Of a stretch of 64,000 bases of DNA, positions 53,104-60,662 are shown piece by piece; within the stretch, counting starts at the first letter, position 1; the number at the start of each line of letters is the position of its first letter. Both the position numbers and the translations under genes were made by a program. This stretch comes from G963677325 sp963677325 (lineage in GTDB: Bacteria; Bacteroidota; Bacteroidia; Bacteroidales; Prolixibacteraceae): positions 248,001-312,000 of the forward strand of contig CAXXGM010000006.1 of assembly GCA_963677325.2 (NCBI GenBank), in the 5' to 3' direction. The notes under the pieces were generated by a model that was not told the DNA's origin, made no database searches, and worked only from the letters and a program-made list of their open reading frames with translations.

Positions 53104-54858
53104 ATGAAAACCATATTAAATATTTCTGTGATCCTGACAATATCTGTATTGTTTTGCTCTCCGGCCCTGAAAGCACAAACCAATCCAGACAGCCTTATCT
53201 TCAAGGCGATGAATGACGAGCTGAACCGGAATCTATCAAAATTATCAGTCGATCATTACAAGCCGCCCTTTTTCATCTCTTACCAGCTAAGCGATGCACA
53301 GTCTCTTTCAATAAGAGCAACATTGGGGGCTTTGATCTCTTCAAATGAGCAGCCGGGAAGAAATGTTTATGTGAGACTTATGGTGGGAGACTACTCACTC
53401 AATGACGAGAATTTTATCGGGGGAAGTGGCATTTCAGTTGGAGGCAACAGTCTGCCCTTGCCTCTCGATAATAATTACGGAGCTATCCGGAGAGCTTTTT
53501 GGACTGCGTGTGATCAAAGTTATAAAAGAGCCATCGAAAGCTATGGTCAAAAACTTACAGCCATCAAACAACAGAACAACCCTGACGAAGAGAAGCTTGA
53601 TGACTTTTCAAAAATAAAGCCTGTTAGACTGATTAAACAAAGTGCCCCGGTTAAATATGACAAAGCCAGGTGGGAATCTGCTGCCAAAAATATTTCCGGA
53701 GTTTTTAAATCATTCCCCCGGATCACAAGTTCATTAGTCTATTTAAATATAGTTAATGCCTGTGTCTATGTTACTTCAAACGAAGGCACCAGGATTAAAA
53801 TACCATTAAATATAGCTTGTTTGGGGGTAAGTGCCGGTTGTCAGGCCGATGACGGGGAACCTTTGAATGACCAGCTCTTATACTATGCATTGCTCCCGGA
53901 AGAACTTCCCAAAGCAGACAAAATAAAGCAGGACATACTTCAAATGGCCAATAATCTGGAAGCACTGAGCAAAGCCCCGGTAATCAAGGACTCTTATTCA
54001 GGACCCGTTATATTTGAAGGGGAAGCTGTTGCCGAGTTATGTACTCAAAAGCTTTTAAAAAATAATAGTTTCATAGCAACCCGTGATCCTGTTTTCGCCG
54101 CCGAACGGCCGGGCATCGGCAGGGTTAATAAACTTGATGACAAAATAAACCAGAAGATCTGCTCTGAAAACCTTACAATCAGGGAAACTCCCAAATTGAA
54201 ATCATTCAACAACATTCCCCTGATCGGCACTTATGAAATAGATTCTGAAGGAGTTGTACCAAAAGATGAATTAACCCTGGTTGACAAAGGTATCCTGAAA
54301 ACATTGCTTAACGACCGTGTACCCACCTCTAAGGTAAAAGAATCTAACGGGCACAGACGTTTTGCTTTGATCGGTCCTTTTGTTTCAGCAGTCAAGGCGC
54401 CGGGTATAATCAACATCTCCTGGAATAACGGTAAACCGGCAAAAGAAATCTACCGTGCGGCGCTAAAAGAAGCTGAAAAAAACGGGTTGGAATATGTCTA
54501 TCTGATACGGAAACTTGAAGTCTTCAATCCTGGTCAAACCAGATCAATGCTGACTATGATGGCAGGCAGAGGTTCAGCCCTGTCAAAACCCATAGGAGTT
54601 TACAGGATGGATGTAAAAACAGGCAAAGAACAACTGGTAAGATCAGCCGTAGTGAGCGAATTCCAGATGAATAATTTTAAAGATATTATGCTCGGTAGCA
54701 AAGAACAAACAGTTTACAATGTGTTATTGAATAACATTCCGGTATCTGTCATTTCCCCACAGGTAATGGTCTTCAATGATGTCAGTATTGAAAAAGATAG
54801 AAACGCCAAACCCAAATTGCCAATAGTTCCTAATCCGCTGCTCACGCTGGAACAATGA
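53104..54858 (+). CDS. Secreted TldE-like paralogue without zinc motif
   Basis: 584 residues from ATG 53104 (MKTILNISVILTISVLFCSP signal). It is collinear with the upstream protein: PPFFISYQLSDAQSLSI matches AYYISYRVDEISGHTI, YSGPVIFEGEAVAEL matches YSGPALLTGKAAGVFF, and NGHRRFALIG matches NGHGRAMAG. The zinc motif HExxxH is replaced by ELCTQKLLKN, so it cannot bind zinc the same way. In E. coli TldD/TldE the second subunit also lacks the metal site and only the heterodimer is active. A strong terminator follows. Confidence 0.88.
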   Translation: MKTILNISVILTISVLFCSPALKAQTNPDSLIFKAMNDELNRNLSKLSVDHYKPPFFISYQLSDAQSLSIRATLGALISSNEQPGRNVYVRLMVGDYSLNDENFIGGSGISVGGNSLPLPLDNNYGAIRRAFWTACDQSYKRAIESYGQKLTAIKQQNNPDEEKLDDFSKIKPVRLIKQSAPVKYDKARWESAAKNISGVFKSFPRITSSLVYLNIVNACVYVTSNEGTRIKIPLNIACLGVSAGCQADDGEPLNDQLLYYALLPEELPKADKIKQDILQMANNLEALSKAPVIKDSYSGPVIFEGEAVAELCTQKLLKNNSFIATRDPVFAAERPGIGRVNKLDDKINQKICSENLTIRETPKLKSFNNIPLIGTYEIDSEGVVPKDELTLVDKGILKTLLNDRVPTSKVKESNGHRRFALIGPFVSAVKAPGIINISWNNGKPAKEIYRAALKEAEKNGLEYVYLIRKLEVFNPGQTRSMLTMMAGRGSALSKPIGVYRMDVKTGKEQLVRSAVVSEFQMNNFKDIMLGSKEQTVYNVLLNNIPVSVISPQVMVFNDVSIEKDRNAKPKLPIVPNPLLTLEQ

Positions 54859-54876
54859 TCTTGAAACCCCTGTCTC

Positions 54877-54924
54877 AAAAAAGAAGAGGATGCCTCAAAA
54901 ACACAAGGCATCCTCTTCTTTTTT
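54877..54924 (+). terminator. Strong bidirectional terminator after tldE-like gene
   Basis: AAGAAGAGGATGCCT and AGGCATCCTCTTCTT arms (15 bp) around CAAAAACACA, with A-run before and T-run after. Confidence 0.92.
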
Positions 54925-54996
54925 AGCCCTGTCTGAAATTGTTTGGCCCGGGCTGAGAAATCTTACATCCATAATTCGAACGTACCATCTCCGGGG

Positions 54997-55095
54997 TTTC
55001 TGTATGGTTTGTGTATGGTTTCTGTATGGTTCGTGTATCAATGCATACACAAATCATACAGAAACATTACAATATGGTTACACAAACCATGGTGC
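54997..55095. repeat. Nine-unit 11-nt array with inverted second half
   Basis: TTTCTGTATGG, TTTGTGTATGG, TTTCTGTATGG, TTCGTGTATCA, then ATGCATACACA, AATCATACAGA, AACATTACAAT, ATGGTTACACA, AACCATGGTGC. The later units are complements of the first four, giving a hairpin with about 20 paired bases. Convergent intergenic region between tldE-like and rmuC. Confidence 0.8.
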
Positions 55096-55160
55096 AGATA
55101 GGGCTATGATGTGAATTTGGTACGGCCTTTTCAGGACGAAGCCGATTGAAAGGTCAGGAT

Positions 55161-56783
55161 TTATGATTTTTTAGCGATGCTGATTTTGGGATCTCCGTTT
55201 AACCCTCCGGCAGACACATCTTCCGGATCATCATCAAAAAAATCACCGGAAGCGATCTCCGGGATCAAGGCAGCCGATTCAGTGCCCGGAAGAGCCTGAA
55301 CGTCCCGCAGTCGGCGGTTAATGGCTTTGGTCCTGGTTCCCTGCAGCTGCTCGATGGTTTCACCGGCATTGGTGATGTGCTTGTGGGCCTTATCCAGCAA
55401 TCCGCCAAACTTCTCAAATTCTGTCTTCACGGCGCCAAGAATCGACCAGACCTCACTGCTGCGTTTCTGAAGCACCAGGGTATGGAATCCCATCTGCAGG
55501 CTGTTCAGAATGGCAGCCAGGGTTGTAGGGCCTGTAACAACTACCTTGAACTCACGCTGTAACTGTTCCAGTAAGTTGGATCGGCGGATCACCTCAGCAT
55601 AAATTCCCTCGAAGGGTAAGAACATGATGCCGAAATCGGTGGTGTTCGGCGGATCCAGGTATTTATCGCGAATATCCCTGGCCATTTTTTTAATCACGCT
55701 CTCGATATTCTTGTTGGCGGTATCAATAGCAACAGGATCAGCGCTTTCGTAAGCATCGATCAACTGCTCGTAAGCATCTTTAGGGAATTTGGCATCAACG
55801 GGCAGGTAAACATTTCGCTGCAGGTCATCTCTTCCCGGGAGTTTGATAGCGAACTCAACGAGATCGGCAGATCCGGACTTCGTCCTTACATTGGCCTCGT
55901 ACTGATCGGGAGCAAGGATCTGCTCAAGCAGCATCTCAAGCTGGATTTCACCTACCCCCCCGCGCTGTTTCACGTTGCTCAGTACTTTTTTCAATCCACC
56001 CACATCCTGTGCAAGATTCCTCATTTCGCCTAATCCAAGCTGCACGGCTTCGAGTTGCTTGCCAACGGTTTCAAACGATTGTCCCAATCTTTCGTTAAGC
56101 GTTTTCTGGAGTTTCTCATCCACTGTTTCGCGCATTTGCTCCAGCTTCTTTTCGGTCCCTTCGATCAGCTTGTTTTGCTTTTCTTCAAGCTGTCCGAATT
56201 TTTCCTTTTGAAGATCATTGAAAGACTTTACATTCTTATCAAAAGTCTCCTCAAATTCCTTAAATGCTTTCAGGAGAGATTCGCGCATCAGGGCATTATC
56301 TTTCTTATCCTGTTCCGTTAAGGCCGACAGCTTCTCTTCCACCTTAACGGTGATTTTATCCAGCTGATCGACTGTGCTTTTTGTCAGATCCTTTTGTTCC
56401 TGCTTCAGCTCATCAAACTTTCTCTTCTGCTCCGAATTAAACTCTTTCAGGTTCTCAGACAAAGACTCCCGGTTGGCTTTATTATTTTCTTCGATCTTCA
56501 GGATTAAGGCATCAATCCGGCTTGAAAGAGTGTTGTTGATTTCCTTCAGAGCCTCGCTCAGTTCAGTCCTGTTATCTTTGGCAAGGGTCGCACTTTCCTC
56601 GCGGCTTATCTTAAAATCCTCCCTCAGGCTGTTCTCAAATCTTTGGATTAATTCCTGGAGACCGGAAATTTTAAACTGTAATTCCTGCTGTTCTCTATTT
56701 TCTTTGGGACGGAAAGCAAATAAAAGTACGGTATTGACTATCGCCAATATCAATACGCCAATTAAGAGAGTTACCGAAGCCAT
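55161..56783 (-). CDS. rmuC: DNA recombination protein RmuC
   Basis: A 540-residue protein with an N-terminal membrane helix (VTLLIGVLILAIVNTVLLF), a long coiled coil (about 30-230, many E/K/L heptads) and the RmuC nuclease-like domain (about 260-480): LLEQILAPDQYEANV, VYLPVDAKFPKDAYEQLIDA, NTTDFGIMFLPFEGIYAEV, VVVTGPTTLAAILNSLQMGF. It limits DNA inversions and is linked to phage defence in E. coli. Single gene; 118 bases upstream an IS copy has inserted. Confidence 0.93.
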   Translation of the reverse strand: MASVTLLIGVLILAIVNTVLLFAFRPKENREQQELQFKISGLQELIQRFENSLREDFKISREESATLAKDNRTELSEALKEINNTLSSRIDALILKIEENNKANRESLSENLKEFNSEQKRKFDELKQEQKDLTKSTVDQLDKITVKVEEKLSALTEQDKKDNALMRESLLKAFKEFEETFDKNVKSFNDLQKEKFGQLEEKQNKLIEGTEKKLEQMRETVDEKLQKTLNERLGQSFETVGKQLEAVQLGLGEMRNLAQDVGGLKKVLSNVKQRGGVGEIQLEMLLEQILAPDQYEANVRTKSGSADLVEFAIKLPGRDDLQRNVYLPVDAKFPKDAYEQLIDAYESADPVAIDTANKNIESVIKKMARDIRDKYLDPPNTTDFGIMFLPFEGIYAEVIRRSNLLEQLQREFKVVVTGPTTLAAILNSLQMGFHTLVLQKRSSEVWSILGAVKTEFEKFGGLLDKAHKHITNAGETIEQLQGTRTKAINRRLRDVQALPGTESAALIPEIASGDFFDDDPEDVSAGGLNGDPKISIAKKS

Positions 56784-56901
56784 TCCGGGACAGATTATTT
56801 GGATTTATAATAGTTCAAAAATATGTAAGTTTCGCCTGATTCTAAGCACTAAAATGGAAAAGGTTTGAACAATTAATGAAATTTTTTCGAGCCCCGTAGA
56901 G

Positions 56902-58339
56902 CAATGTCATTAAGTTAAGGATTAATTGATAAAAAACAGAGGACAAAGATCTTAATTTTGAAGTTGCAACACAAAAATTAAATCCTAAGTCCCCATGTTA
57001 GATGCAAATGTAAAAATTATTGAAGAGTTAAAGGCGTTTCTTTCAATTGTAAACGAATCTCCTGATATTTTAGAAAAGTTTGCTACTCAAAAAAATGCTT
57101 TTACAAGGGAAAGAAAACTACCTTTTAATCGTTTAGTTCTATTGATTGCCAAATTATGTAAGAAAACCCTCAGCTTTGAAATAGACAATTTTTTTGAGGA
57201 GATAAACCTTAACACAAGCTGCACTGTGAGCGCATTTTCGCAACAAAGAATGAAACTCGATTCCTTCTTTTTTGAAGTGTGGAACAAGTTTTTGTCTAAA
57301 CTATTTTACCATTATTATGAGTCAAACGTGAAGCGATGGAAAGGTTATCGTTTAGTGGCTGCAGACGGGTCCAACATAAGTCTGATAAATAAACCCGCTC
57401 TTGAAGAATATTTTGGAGGACAGAGCAATCAGATAGGAACGTTTGTTCAAGCCAAAGCTTATTACTGTTACGACGTATTGAATGAACTAATATTACATGC
57501 GAAAATTGCCCCTTATCGCTTTGGGGAATTAAACATGGCTTATTCTGCCATTGATTGCCTGGAGGAGGATATGGTGATGATTTATGATCGGAACTTTTGC
57601 AATTTCAAAATGGCTGCCTTGCACTTGTGGCAGGAGAAGGAAATTAAATTTGTCATAAGGGCCAAGGAAACACAAAATATCATTCGAACTTTTATAAAAA
57701 GCGGAGCTCAAAGTGATGTGGTCTATCTTAGAACTACCCCTGCCGCTATCAAAGGACTTTACAAAAGCGGATATATTGTCAATCGGGACACTCTTTTGAA
57801 AGTGAGGCTGGTAAGGGTAGAGTTAGATAATTCTGTTGAAGTGTTGATGACAAATTTATGGGAAGAAGAAGGTCATTCAAATTCTGAGTTTAAAGAACTA
57901 TACTTTAGACGATGGGGCGTCGAAACCAATATCTCGGTTCAGAAAAATATCTTGCAGCTTGAATCCTTCAGTGGTCTTACCCAATATTCGGTATTGCAGG
58001 ATTTCTATGCAACAGTTTTCATCACCAACTTGCACTCTATTCTTATAAAGGAAGCTCAGCAAACCATTGAAAATATGCAGTGTAAAAGGAAATACCCAAT
58101 GAAAGTAAATCGAAACAAATCATATGGAAAATTGAAGATACATCTCGTAAGCTTATTCATTATACACGAACCAGCAGACATCCTTCAACTTCTAAACAAC
58201 CATTTTATAAAAGATCAGATCCCTATAAGAATTAACCGATCATTCCCGAGAATTATTAAAAATAAGCAGTCTAAATCCAAACACAAAACTTATGCAAATT
58301 ACAAACCAGCATATTAAAATCCTTAACTTAATGACATTG
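56902..58339 (+). mobile_element. IS4-family insertion sequence, copy B
   Basis: 1438 bp, the same length and ends as copy A, opposite orientation. Flanked by the 9-bp direct repeat CCCGTAGAG (56893-56901 and 58340-58348). The target was the first arm of a GTAGAGACGCACGG palindrome. Confidence 0.92.
56995..58317 (+). CDS. IS4-family transposase, copy B
   Basis: A 440-residue transposase identical in protein sequence to copy A at 43273-44595, with Asp124, Asp198 and Glu310 and the Tyr303/Arg306/Lys317 signature. Complete between intact inverted repeats, so presumably active. Confidence 0.95.
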   Translation: MLDANVKIIEELKAFLSIVNESPDILEKFATQKNAFTRERKLPFNRLVLLIAKLCKKTLSFEIDNFFEEINLNTSCTVSAFSQQRMKLDSFFFEVWNKFLSKLFYHYYESNVKRWKGYRLVAADGSNISLINKPALEEYFGGQSNQIGTFVQAKAYYCYDVLNELILHAKIAPYRFGELNMAYSAIDCLEEDMVMIYDRNFCNFKMAALHLWQEKEIKFVIRAKETQNIIRTFIKSGAQSDVVYLRTTPAAIKGLYKSGYIVNRDTLLKVRLVRVELDNSVEVLMTNLWEEEGHSNSEFKELYFRRWGVETNISVQKNILQLESFSGLTQYSVLQDFYATVFITNLHSILIKEAQQTIENMQCKRKYPMKVNRNKSYGKLKIHLVSLFIIHEPADILQLLNNHFIKDQIPIRINRSFPRIIKNKQSKSKHKTYANYKPAY

Positions 58340-58449
58340 CCCGTAGAGACGCACGGCCGTGCGTCTTTCCCATTATCATGGTGCGTCTCTACAAAATTAT
58401 TGGCGTGCGTTTTTATATTGAAAGAGACGCACGCCGTGCGTCTCTACAG
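58340..58449. repeat. Cluster of GTAGAGACGCACGG palindromes
   Basis: GTAGAGACGCACGGCCGTGC is followed by GTCTTT (58343-58368); GGTGCGTCTCTAC at 58380-58392; then AGAGACGCACGCCGTGCGTC and TCTAC at about 58421-58446. These are REP/MITE-like palindromes. The last supplies the stop codon of the adjacent membrane gene, and a degenerate relative is at 6110-6145. Confidence 0.75.
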
Positions 58450-59115
58450 GAGCAAAATCAACAGCCCGGCTGTGACGAGTGGCACAAGCAGATTATCTGT
58501 TCCATAAGGACTTATCATTTCCACGAACGTATCGACTCCCGAGACAAAAAGTGAAAGGAAAATAATGGTAAAAAAACTATACCCAAAAACGACCAGCGTG
58601 ACCAGAATCACTATAAACGCTGAAATGAAAAAGACCACGGAACCAAAGAATGTCTTCCTCAACAGACGATTGAGCAAAACAATTCTTTTGGTTCTTCCCT
58701 TAAAATAAGTTCCTGCCAACCAGGCGAGCGGATCACATATTGCTAAAATCAAAACAGGCAGAATAAAGAAAAGATCATTTTTGAAGCGGGAAGCTAAATA
58801 ATAGACAACAAATATTGATATGGGTAAAAATATACTTCCAAAGGTTTTCTCATGAATGGAATCAATGGATCTGAAATAATCCTTTTTCTTTCCGATAAAT
58901 AATAGAAACGAGAAAAACAAAGCAATGATTAAGACAATCAGGGGAGAGAAAATCTTCAGGAGGAACAGGAGACTGGCAAAGGCCGCCAGTGAGTGGGCTA
59001 TTTTTCTGGTGTATTGCTGATCGATGTTGAACCGGTTGTACAAGTACTCAGATAATAATAGAATTCCACCGAATCCTATGATGGCTAAAACAGTATATAA
59101 AATCTGATCAATCAT
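58444..59115 (-). CDS. Dolichol-kinase/CDP-DAG-synthase-like membrane protein
   Basis: 223 residues from the ATG at 59115 (MIDQILYTVLAIIGFGG); 59124 is an alternative. Six to seven membrane helices; YTRKIAHSLAAFASLLF and CDPLAWLAGTYFKGR, then SGVDTFVEMISPYGTDNL are typical of the SEC59/DolK and phytol-kinase group (R-K-x-x-H near the start, CDP-binding D-x-x-A-x-x-x-G). It likely phosphorylates a prenyl or lipid alcohol. The start overlaps the TGA of the preceding cdsA-like gene in ATGA, and the stop TAG lies in the palindromic repeat. Confidence 0.75.
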   Translation of the reverse strand: MIDQILYTVLAIIGFGGILLLSEYLYNRFNIDQQYTRKIAHSLAAFASLLFLLKIFSPLIVLIIALFFSFLLFIGKKKDYFRSIDSIHEKTFGSIFLPISIFVVYYLASRFKNDLFFILPVLILAICDPLAWLAGTYFKGRTKRIVLLNRLLRKTFFGSVVFFISAFIVILVTLVVFGYSFFTIIFLSLFVSGVDTFVEMISPYGTDNLLVPLVTAGLLILLL

Positions 59116-59911
59116 TGATGACAACAGTAAATCATTAAATTAATAAATAAACTACTAAAAACAAGGCTGTCAAATCGGTCCAGAAATCCTCCGTGTCCAG
59201 GGATCAGATTGCTGTAATCCTTGACTCTGAATCTTCTTTTGATGAAAGATGCAAACAGGTCTCCTGCAAAAGCAAAGACCGCAATTCCAAAGGCCCATGC
59301 TAAGGATTGGGGTACGCTGGAGAACGGAAACGGGAGAACGGAAACGGGAGAAGGGAGAAGGGAAACGGGAGAAGGGGAATCGGGGAAGAAAGACCAGAAA
59401 CGGAAGAAAATGCATTTCTTATGGCAACTGCAGTTAAACCAGCCATAATCAGACCTCCGGCTAATCCTTCAACTGTTTTATCCGGACTAATGGTGGGAAC
59501 TAATTTTCTTTTGCCAAGGGACTGTCCGGTAAGCTGGCTGAAAGCATCAAAAACAGCTACAATAAACAATGTAAAGTACAAATAGGATTGTTCCAGAAAA
59601 CTGAAAAGATAAAAGGAATAAAATACACCGGAAAATACGGCCAATGCCAGTATTCCTGTTAAAACCTGTTTTGTTTTAAACATCAGCATAAATATTTCCA
59701 TGCATCCCGAAATAATGATTATCAGAGAAATAATGGGTAGAATCCGGATTGAAATGCTAAAAAACAGGAGACTGATCATGATGAAATAGGTCGTGAATTT
59801 TAGCCAGTTATTCTTTCTTTCGGGAGGCGTTCTCCTTTGATTAATGAAAAAAATCGCCATGGCGCCCAAAATAAAGTAAATCAATAATAATATGTAGAGA
59901 TCAAGGTGCAT
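59112..59911 (-). pseudogene. cdsA: CDP-diacylglycerol synthase, frame broken by 14-nt repeats
   Basis: The first ~170 codons (from MHLDLYILLLIYFILG) are a CdsA-type synthase with SQLTGQSLGKRKLVPTISPD, then KTVEGLAGGLIMAGL. After AIRNAF the frame enters a repeat (59321-59385) encoding PFPFS-like residues and stops at TAG. In the neighbouring frame the protein continues: AWAFGIAVFAFAGDLFASFI, then YSNLIPGHGGFLDRFDSL and a TGA at 59112-59114 overlapping the next gene's ATG. Loss of one 14-nt unit (14 = 2 mod 3) would join the halves without a stop. It is decayed or phase-variable. Confidence 0.85.
59321..59385. repeat. 14-nt repeat inside cdsA
   Basis: AGAACGGAAACGGG twice in tandem (59321-59334, 59335-59348), then AGAAGGG, AGAAGGGAAACGGG (59356-59369), AGAAGGGG, AATCGGGG. 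It lies within the coding region of cdsA. A related TCTCCCGTCTCCCG tract occurs near 51191. Confidence 0.85.
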
Positions 59912-59912
59912 A

Positions 59913-60491
59913 TCAGCTGCTTTTTAGTATCCAGAATAATCCTTTTAAATCCGGCCTCAATTCGGGAATAATCAGCATAATGATTATCTGTTCCAGAAAT
60001 GAGGCAATTCCCCACAACACAGTAATATAAAACAGAAGCGGCCAAAGACCATAAAAGAAAAGAACGAAAAAGAAAAAGCCCTGCATGTACCCGCCAATTT
60101 TGGACGAAAACAAATGAAGGCTTGGAAGCATTTTAAATTTTAAGAGACTGACCACTAATGAGAGCAGATAAATACCGGCAAAAATCCACAAACCTGCATG
60201 ATAGGGCTCCAGTTCAATCCTTTTAAAGATATAAATTCCGGTTAGTCCGAGAATGTAAGTTCCCTCATCGGCCAAAGAATCCAGCCTGGCTCCGATTTGG
60301 GTTTCAAGATTAAACTTCCTGGCAATGTATCCATCAAGAAAATCAGTGAACAGATTGATACCCAGCAAAACAATAAATACCGTTTGTGACTTGACCAGAA
60401 TAAAGTAAAAAACAACAGGAAAAGATAAGAGCCTGTACAGAGACAGCATATTGGGAAGGTTCCAAAGCTCCTTTCGATTGATATTCCTCAT
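59913..60491 (-). CDS. CDP-alcohol phosphatidyltransferase
   Basis: A 192-residue membrane enzyme with the exact family motif D-x2-D-G-x2-A-R-x8-G-x3-D-x3-D in DFLDGYIARKF, then GARLDSLAD. About five helices. It transfers a phosphatidyl group from CDP-diacylglycerol to an alcohol (glycerol phosphate, inositol or similar); the acceptor is unknown. It is one base upstream of cdsA, and cdsA overlaps the DolK-like gene, so the three form one phospholipid operon. Confidence 0.9.
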   Translation of the reverse strand: MRNINRKELWNLPNMLSLYRLLSFPVVFYFILVKSQTVFIVLLGINLFTDFLDGYIARKFNLETQIGARLDSLADEGTYILGLTGIYIFKRIELEPYHAGLWIFAGIYLLSLVVSLLKFKMLPSLHLFSSKIGGYMQGFFFFVLFFYGLWPLLFYITVLWGIASFLEQIIIMLIIPELRPDLKGLFWILKSS

Positions 60492-60540
60492 AATTATTTA
60501 TTATCAAGGTCCTTCAGCAGAGGCTGAAATTACATACATC

Positions 60541-60662
60541 AACACATCAACTCATCAGCTCATCAGCTCATCAACTCATCAACTCATCAACTCATCAACT
60601 CATCAACTCATCAACTCATCAGCACATCAACTCATCAGCACATCAACTCATCAGCACATTGA
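60541..60662. repeat. Octamer tandem array between permease and phospholipid operon
   Basis: About 15 copies of an 8-base unit CATCAACT with variants CATCAGCT and CATCAGCA, ending directly against the stop codon (60663-60665) of the permease gene. It is upstream of the phosphatidyltransferase start by about 50 bases. Confidence 0.9.

Noticed and set aside
43241..58348. Composite transposon formed by the two IS copies
   Set aside because: Each copy has its own different target duplication (CCCTTTCGGG and CCCGTAGAG), so the 15-kb segment did not move as a unit.
59170..59415. Minus-strand 81-codon frame over the cdsA repeat
   Set aside because: It is out of frame with the conserved CdsA C-terminus, which reads in a neighbouring frame.
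60541..60662. CRISPR array
   Set aside because: The units are 8 bases with no unique spacers and no cas genes are present.
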